A DNA stretch of 33,573 nucleotides from a virus: the IMG/VR virus record IMGVR_UViG_3300020281_000009, positions 1-33,573 of that record. One strand, 5' to 3'. The number at the start of each line of letters is the position of its first letter. Position 1 is the stretch's first letter. The position numbers and the translations under genes were made by a program. Below are positions 29,567 through 33,573 of this stretch, piece after piece. A model generated the notes under the pieces. It ran no database searches. It worked only from the letters and a program-made list of their open reading frames with translations, and was not told where the DNA came from.

Positions 29567-29621
29567 AGATAATATATATAACTAATAGTTATATTTTATA
29601 GCTAAACAAAGGAGAGGCAAA

Positions 29622-29816
29622 ATGAATAAACTTACACAAAAAGAAATGATTAAAATTATAAAAGAAGGCAAAATTTCAAAACAACCTAGAGAAATAAGAG
29701 ATCAAATTTGTTCTTTCGCTTTCGGTAAAGATTTTATGAAGCAGGATCAAGATCAAAAAGGGACTTTGCAAGAGTATCAAGATGATCTTCACTTTTCTAC
29801 ACATCAATCAAATTAA
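29622..29816 (+). CDS. Unrecognised 64-residue protein before the integrase
   Basis: A small charged protein starting MNKLTQKEMIKIIKEGKISK; it is polar and Gln/Asp-rich toward the end. GGAGAGG with 4-nt spacing gives a strong ribosome-binding site, identical (GGAGAGGCAAAATGAA) to that of the next gene. By position it might be an excisionase or a regulator of integration, but no winged-helix pattern is obvious. Confidence 0.65.
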   Translation: MNKLTQKEMIKIIKEGKISKQPREIRDQICSFAFGKDFMKQDQDQKGTLQEYQDDLHFSTHQSN

Positions 29817-29827
29817 GGAGAGGCAAA

Positions 29828-30064
29828 ATGAAAATAACAAACCCAAAATTTCACCGACAAAATTTCACTCTTTACATTGATTTAGATGTTCAGAAGTTGC
29901 ATGAAGTAAAACTTAAAATGGGTGCTATTGATAAAGATACATCCATAGAAGATAGTTTGTTCCATGATCTTATGCAACTTGAAATTGATGTCAAAAGTTT
30001 TATTGAAGATTACTTTAATGATTATGATAAAGATATAATTATTAAGGACTCAGAAAATGAATAA
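29828..30064 (+). CDS. Unrecognised 78-residue acidic protein before the integrase
   Basis: Starts MKITNPKFHRQNFTLYIDLD; the second half is rich in D and E (SFIEDYFNDYDKDIIIKDSE). The ribosome-binding site and start context are the same as those of the upstream gene. Its end overlaps the integrase start by 8 nt. It is acidic, so it is unlikely to bind DNA directly; an anti-repressor or integrase partner is conceivable, with no direct evidence. Confidence 0.65.
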   Translation: MKITNPKFHRQNFTLYIDLDVQKLHEVKLKMGAIDKDTSIEDSLFHDLMQLEIDVKSFIEDYFNDYDKDIIIKDSENE

Positions 30065-31211
30065 CAGAGAACCGTCAAAACCAAAAAAAATAACAACAAT
30101 GAGAAGAGGTAAGCCATTTAAAACATGGCTTATCTATTACAAATTAGATGGCAAAGAATTTCGTTTTACATCAGTTGAAAAAGAAAAGGTTGAACAAAAA
30201 GTCAAACAAGTAAGAGACATGATTGCTCAAAATGGTGGAGCATCAAAAGCAACCTCTTTTGCTAGTTGCCATAAAATGTTTTTGATTTACAGATCAACCA
30301 TGATTGGAGTCATGGATGGTATTAGCAGAAGGCATTATCAGAATGATGAGAGACATTTAAGACTTCATATAGCAAAGTTTTTTGATGAGGATACAAACCT
30401 TGCAACCATAAATGCAGGGCGCATAAACTTCTTTAATGATCACATGAAAAAGCAAAATCTATCAGGTAAAACGAGAAGGGCAATTTTAAGCACCCTAAAT
30501 CTTTTATTTAAATATGCTATCTCAATGAACTGGATTGATCACAATCCTTGTAGCAGATCAGAAAGAGATATTATTAGAGGATCATCTCAGGAAAGAGTTG
30601 ATTTTACTTTAGAGGAGATCAATAAGCTAATACAATCAGCTAAGGAAGATAGTCCTTTATATTTTAGTTTGTTTTGGACTTCTGCATTGACTGGTATGGC
30701 AGCTAATGAATTAGCAGGTCTACAATGGAAAGATATAGATTTTTATAAAAGAACTTTGAAAGTCCTGAGAACTGCTCATAGAGGTGAGTTACTACCTACA
30801 AAGACTAAATTTAGAGAAAGAACTATTCCACTTTGCTCTAAGCTATCAGGAGTGCTGCAAGATTGGAAAATGGTCTGTAACTCAAATGTTTTTGTTTTCC
30901 CCTCTGCTAGAGGCTTACATGGCGATCAAGATGCTTGGAGAAAGCAAATAAAGCATTATTGCAAGGTAAGTGGAGTATCATATAAGGCAGATCCAAAAGA
31001 TAGGGATGGAAGAGGTCTTGGTGCTTTTAGAAAAGCATTTTCAACAACTATGGATGAAAGATTACAAGTACCACCAACCACTAATAAATATCGTATGGGA
31101 CACTCTAAAAGGTCAAATACTGCCAAGCATCATTATACTTTTGCTGATATGGATAGGGCGCAATCGCCTGATGACTATGAAAGAATGGCAGATATGATTG
31201 AGGAGAGTTAA
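30057..31211 (+). CDS. int: Tyrosine integrase with atypical active site
   Basis: 384 residues. An N-terminal arm-binding type region (about 1-60), a core-binding SAM-like domain (about 65-165) and a C-terminal catalytic domain (about 180-370). It should recombine attP with attB in the host initiator-tRNA gene. The first catalytic Arg of the TG-x-R-x-x-E motif is Ala in T212-G-M-A215-A-N-E. The HxxR box reads G322-A-F-R325, so the His is missing but the Arg stays. K249 or K251, H349 in MGHS and nucleophile Y360 in HHYTF are present. Other family members may share these changes. It is downstream of attP and converges with the PAPS-reductase-like gene, the two stop codons overlapping by 4 nt. 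Confidence 0.88.
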   Translation: MNNREPSKPKKITTMRRGKPFKTWLIYYKLDGKEFRFTSVEKEKVEQKVKQVRDMIAQNGGASKATSFASCHKMFLIYRSTMIGVMDGISRRHYQNDERHLRLHIAKFFDEDTNLATINAGRINFFNDHMKKQNLSGKTRRAILSTLNLLFKYAISMNWIDHNPCSRSERDIIRGSSQERVDFTLEEINKLIQSAKEDSPLYFSLFWTSALTGMAANELAGLQWKDIDFYKRTLKVLRTAHRGELLPTKTKFRERTIPLCSKLSGVLQDWKMVCNSNVFVFPSARGLHGDQDAWRKQIKHYCKVSGVSYKADPKDRDGRGLGAFRKAFSTTMDERLQVPPTTNKYRMGHSKRSNTAKHHYTFADMDRAQSPDDYERMADMIEES

Positions 31212-32026
31212 TCAGTACACTCTCCCCCATCAGCTTGACAAAAATATCCTTGTTGATCAAAAACCCAATCTTGTTGAACATCTACAAAGTTTTGAAATTT
31301 TTTTAGGTTTCTATCTCTGTTAAATTGCTTTTTAGTCATTTCTTCCATTTTAATCCACCATTCCATTTTATCAGGATGTTCTCTAGCCATCATAGCTAAT
31401 AAATGTTCTGATTTTAAAAAACAACAATCACAATTACCTTTGACACTTTTACCTTTTACAGTAGGTAAATTAAGATTAAAATTTTGTTTTTTCCAAAATA
31501 AATCTATTTGGTTAAGAGTTACCTTATTTTCAATCAAAGGATATTTTCCATAATACCAACCATTTATTAAATCTTTTTTTTCTCTATGCTTTTCATCAAA
31601 ACGAATACCTAAATAGTTAGACCATTTTTTCCAACCTAAAGATTTTAAATATTTAGCAGCAGTTTGTACTTTTAAAATTCCGGTACAAAACCTCTGCAAA
31701 GCATTAGGTAGTCTGCCATATTTTTTTATAATTTTTTCAAAAGGCTCACCATTTCTTGATGCAGAGTTGTGAGATACTTCTTTAAATAAGTTTTTGTCAT
31801 TGATTATATCATACTCTAACCAAACAACATTAATATTCCATCTTTCAGAACACTCCTGAACAAAATCAAGTGTCTGCTCCATTTCTTTACCAGTATTAGT
31901 AAATATTACTTTTGAATTATATAAAAATTTTGGATTGTTTTTTTTTAGTTGATAAAGCAAATATGCACTTGTCCTGCCACCACTAAAGGATATTTGATTT
32001 TGATGCCCATAAAGACTATAAGTCAT
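31208..32026 (-). CDS. PAPS-reductase-like PP-loop enzyme
   Basis: 272 residues from the ATG at 32026. The PP-loop S13-F-S-G-G-R-T-S20 near the N-terminus binds ATP/PAPS-type nucleotides; NTGKEMEQTLDFVQEC and PNALQRFCTGILKVQ are typical of the phage branch of the phosphoadenosine phosphosulfate reductase family; C-D-C-C (in GNCDCCFLK) may bind an Fe-S cluster or zinc. In phages this family is associated with DNA modification or sulfur chemistry of unknown role; sulfate assimilation is not implied. A GTG nine codons upstream (32053) lies within the zinc-ribbon gene; the ATG is preferred. Last gene of the leftward operon. Confidence 0.82.
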   Translation of the reverse strand: MTYSLYGHQNQISFSGGRTSAYLLYQLKKNNPKFLYNSKVIFTNTGKEMEQTLDFVQECSERWNINVVWLEYDIINDKNLFKEVSHNSASRNGEPFEKIIKKYGRLPNALQRFCTGILKVQTAAKYLKSLGWKKWSNYLGIRFDEKHREKKDLINGWYYGKYPLIENKVTLNQIDLFWKKQNFNLNLPTVKGKSVKGNCDCCFLKSEHLLAMMAREHPDKMEWWIKMEEMTKKQFNRDRNLKKFQNFVDVQQDWVFDQQGYFCQADGGECTD

Positions 32027-32096
32027 TTTTATGCCCACACATAGGGCAAACACCCTTTTTGTCTAAAGCTATTTTACATCTTGGGCAGAGTTTCAT
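32016..32096 (-). CDS. 26-residue zinc-ribbon microprotein
   Basis: A very short leftward gene: the ATG at 32096 has GAGGGG 5 nt upstream. The product has two CxxC knuckles, C4-P-R-C7 and C17-P-M-C20, followed by G-H, a treble-clef/rubredoxin-like zinc ribbon. It overlaps the end of the upstream gene by 23 nt and the start of the PAPS-reductase-like gene by 11 nt, so it is probably translated by coupling. It could act as a free zinc peptide or a partner of the neighbouring enzyme. Confidence 0.6.
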   Translation of the reverse strand: MKLCPRCKIALDKKGVCPMCGHKNDL

Positions 32097-32391
32097 CTTT
32101 TCCCCTCAAAGCCATAGAAGCTGCCATAGCTAAATAAGCAATCAAATCAACCCAACTATCCCTATTTGTTGGATCAAATAAAAGCCTTGTTAGTTTTGTA
32201 ATCGCTAGTATTAAAGGTGCTTGAAAAGGCTTAACTTCCTGCTTTAGAACCAACTCTAGTCCCTTAGCATTAGTAGTAAAACTATCTTCAAAGTTCCCAT
32301 ATTGTTTGCCTCTTTCACGAATAAGACTAGCTGATTCCTCAAGCAAACTAAAAGGGGATTTCGTCTTCATCTGTGCTTGATGCTTCTTCAT
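32074..32391 (-). CDS. DUF6378-like protein, 105 aa
   Basis: An all-helical small protein with ERGKQYGNFEDSFTTNAKGL at about 30-49, LAITKLTRLLFDPTNRDSWV and DLIAYLAMA. The RGKxYGxxxExF ... KxxRL ... DSWxDxxxYxxxA layout matches DUF6378, a common phage protein which resembles small nucleotide-pyrophosphohydrolase folds; activity unproven. The first codons overlap the SSB-tailed gene by 44 nt in another frame; an ATG at 32370 is an alternative start. Confidence 0.72.
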   Translation of the reverse strand: MKKHQAQMKTKSPFSLLEESASLIRERGKQYGNFEDSFTTNAKGLELVLKQEVKPFQAPLILAITKLTRLLFDPTNRDSWVDLIAYLAMAASMALRGKDETLPKM

Positions 32392-32623
32392 TTGTCTTTT
32401 CCATAGGTTGTTGATTTACTTCTTCCTTTTTTGGTTGCATTTTTGCAAAAGTACCAACCATCCATGTATCATTTCTTATTTTTATGTTTACATGATATTG
32501 CTCATCGTTAAAAACAGCAACTCCCTTCCAATCATCGTGCCAATGCTCTTGCTTGATTTCTTGTTTGTTTATGGAGATAGTCATATTATCTACTCCATGT
32601 TCTTTATATTTTTTCTCATCCAT
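32348..32623 (-). CDS. Small protein with SSB-type acidic C-terminal tail, 91 aa
   Basis: The ATG at 32623 has GAGGAGAG at about 7-nt spacing and overlaps the annealing-protein stop. The core (about 14-62) includes EHWHDDWKGVAVFNDEQYHV and IRNDTWMVGTF, beta-rich enough for a small OB-like unit, then a Q/E/T-rich linker and the C-terminal DEDEIPF, the classic tip by which SSB recruits partners. With exonuclease and annealing protein next to it, a ssDNA-binding role is likely. Not a standard full-length SSB. Confidence 0.68.
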   Translation of the reverse strand: MDEKKYKEHGVDNMTISINKQEIKQEHWHDDWKGVAVFNDEQYHVNIKIRNDTWMVGTFAKMQPKKEEVNQQPMEKTNEEASSTDEDEIPF

Positions 32624-33281
32624 TAATGCTCTCCTCTTGATAATGATGTGTCATTGATTCCTCTATGTGTGTTTTTTTACTTGCACAATAATCTATAATT
32701 TTTTTGTTAAGGGCAGGGTCTTTAATAAAATAAATTCTATTAGAAGTGTAAAATTTATTAAGATCCTTAACATCATTGATTTTATCTATTTCATCAAGCC
32801 ATTGTGCCTCACTCTTAGGCTTGGGTTGAGGTGTAGAGGTGGCATTTGGAGAGGCAACCCCTACAACCTCTTTTTTCCTTGCTACTGCATCCATTTCGTT
32901 CGCTGAGGCATATTCACCCCCTGACAAGCCTAAACTCGCTAGACAACGACCTATGGCGCTTGTTTCAGCATTTTCTAAAGCTGAAGTAGTGTTAATATTT
33001 CTTTTATCTCCCTGAGCAAAATAGCCTGATCCTCTTATTTCTTCAGCAAAGCCTGATCCGATTATTCTTCCATCCTTTGTTGTGGCAGTTGCTTTCATAA
33101 CAACTCTTTTGCCATCATCAACAATAATATTTGTGTCTATACCTATTTCAGTTCCAATATGTGATCTTAAGGCTTCCATTCGATGCACAACTTGTGTATA
33201 AAATTTGCCACCTTTTTGTTGCACTCCATGTGTTTTATGAAGTTGCGCTATACTATTCATTACTGGTTTTAAATCTGTCAT
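32616..33281 (-). CDS. ssDNA annealing protein (Erf/Rad52-like), recombination partner of YqaJ
   Basis: 221 residues. GKFYTQVVHRMEALRSHIGT (about 25-44), DDGKRVVMKATATTKDGRII, then TTSALENAETSAIGRCLASL and GLSGGEYASANEMD match the ENAETSAIGRALxxLG signature of phage single-strand annealing/Erf-type proteins. Residues about 140-165 are a Pro/Ser linker, followed by a helical C-terminus. It coats exonuclease-generated 3' tails and anneals homologous strands. AAGGAGAGG lies 2 nt from the ATG, and the gene starts 10 nt after the exonuclease stop. Confidence 0.8.
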   Translation of the reverse strand: MTDLKPVMNSIAQLHKTHGVQQKGGKFYTQVVHRMEALRSHIGTEIGIDTNIIVDDGKRVVMKATATTKDGRIIGSGFAEEIRGSGYFAQGDKRNINTTSALENAETSAIGRCLASLGLSGGEYASANEMDAVARKKEVVGVASPNATSTPQPKPKSEAQWLDEIDKINDVKDLNKFYTSNRIYFIKDPALNKKIIDYCASKKTHIEESMTHHYQEESING

Positions 33282-33290
33282 TTCCTCTCC

Positions 33291-33573
33291 TTAAATGATT
33301 TCGATTGATTTTCTAAAATTCTTTGAAACTTTGATGTTGATCCCATGCCCATGACAATTGAGGGCATCTTTAGGCACAAGACCTTTTAATTTATTTTCAT
33401 ACGATTTATTATCTAAAGCAGCACCTTTGGTCTGAATAAAACCTTGTGCAAAAAACTTCCAATCATCATTTCCTGACATATCGTAAGGTTTTCTTTTCTC
33501 AGGTGGTATTGGTGGCTCTGTTGTAATTATATCTTCAGGTATTGTATCAAGCTGACAACATCCATGAAAATAA
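33291..33573 (-). CDS. YqaJ-type exonuclease, 3' part (continues from 1-661)
   Basis: C-terminal part of the exonuclease described at 1-661. The unique portion (33496-33291) codes for the last 68 residues, starting in the EKRKPYDMSGNDDW segment and ending KVSKNFRKSIEII. The ORF is open across 33497-33573, the second copy of the terminal repeat. Joined, the gene is 867 nt (288 residues). The stop is 10 nt before the annealing-protein start. Confidence 0.88.
   Translation of the reverse strand, partial: YFHGCCQLDTIPEDIITTEPPIPPEKRKPYDMSGNDDWKFFAQGFIQTKGAALDNKSYENKLKGLVPKDALNCHGHGINIKVSKNFRKSIEII
33497..33573. repeat. 77-bp direct terminal repeat, right copy
   Basis: Identical to 1-77; see the left copy. 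For a circular map these 77 bases should be counted once, giving 33,496 bp. Confidence 0.97.

Larger units (their letters stand above)
29203..29621. other. attP region (gene-free)
   Basis: No coding sequence is seen in these 419 bases. It holds the tRNA-derived core, repeated arm-type sites TATAGCTAAAC at 29283-29293, 29295-29305, 29489-29499 and 29597-29607, a variant TATAGCTAAC at 29501-29510, an inverted partial copy (TTAGCTAT) at 29329-29336, and CGTCAGG at 29219, 29236 and 29514, with another in the core at 29337. A terminator and an operator-bearing promoter are also present. The layout, a core flanked by repeated short arm sites upstream of an integrase gene, is that of a tyrosine-integrase attP. 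Confidence 0.85.

Noticed and set aside
29622-30064. Toxin-antitoxin pair from the two small genes before integrase
   Set aside because: Size and tandem order fit, but neither protein shows a toxin fold or an antitoxin DNA-binding motif.
31208-32026. Auxiliary metabolic gene for host sulfate assimilation
   Set aside because: The phage branch of the PAPS-reductase family lacks clear proof of that function, and the neighbours are recombination genes.

Overview
The window is a complete temperate tailed-phage genome written as a linear contig. Its first 77 bases (1-77) recur exactly as its last 77 (33497-33573), and one gene, a YqaJ-type exonuclease, reads without a break across that join. The unique sequence is therefore about 33,496 bp, circular or circularly permuted. 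The DNA is AT-rich by eye. The att core is the 3' part of an initiator tRNA, and its anticodon stem has an A:T pair where most bacteria have the first of three G:C pairs; such variants are reported in some alphaproteobacteria. Tail-fibre and small-gene families resemble those of marine phages. I infer a low-GC marine alphaproteobacterial host, but only the phage identity is firm. The virion genes (P22-type portal, SU10-type capsid, P22 gp10-like tail protein, three ejection-type proteins) indicate a short-tailed podovirus-like particle.

Layout. (1) The leftward recombination operon starts at 661, runs through the join and ends at 31208: YqaJ exonuclease, annealing protein, a small SSB-tailed protein, a DUF6378-like protein, a 26-residue zinc-ribbon microprotein and a PAPS-reductase-like PP-loop enzyme. 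(2) The immunity region at 660-1680 holds a leftward CI-like repressor, which lacks both S24 catalytic residues, and a divergent promoter with three operators. (3) The rightward early operon at 1683-3333 holds Cro, an Hjc-type resolvase, a replication initiator carrying five 24-bp iterons inside its gene (a lambda-like origin), and a regulator-like protein. (4) A small leftward membrane-protein gene sits at 3330-3479, with a control region facing a ParB-DNA methyltransferase fusion. (5) Packaging and virion genes occupy 4837-26496: terminase, a cluster of tiny lysine-rich genes, portal, HlyC-like acyltransferase, scaffold, capsid, connector, a 20-residue-repeat protein, gp10-like tail protein, GNAT-like protein, ejection proteins and tail fibres, one with a cupredoxin-like domain. 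(6) Lysis genes lie at 27060-29202. (7) The attP region (29210-29610) is followed by two small genes and an integrase, which converges on region 1.

How it works together. TATTAC/GTAATA operators overlap four predicted promoters: cI/cro, the exonuclease operon, the membrane protein/methyltransferase gap, and the integrase module. This suggests one repressor holds the lytic, recombination and integration genes together. Integration would place the phage in a host initiator-tRNA gene, restoring its 3' end. On induction, Cro and the iteron initiator would start replication, YqaJ plus annealing protein would drive recombination, and the single rightward late block would build and release particles.

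The points most worth a second look are the operator regulon, the repressor lacking catalytic residues, the iterons inside the initiator gene, the HlyC-like acyltransferase inside the head operon, the attP-like fragment between terS and terL, the integrase with missing catalytic residues, and several tiny genes with good ribosome-binding sites.
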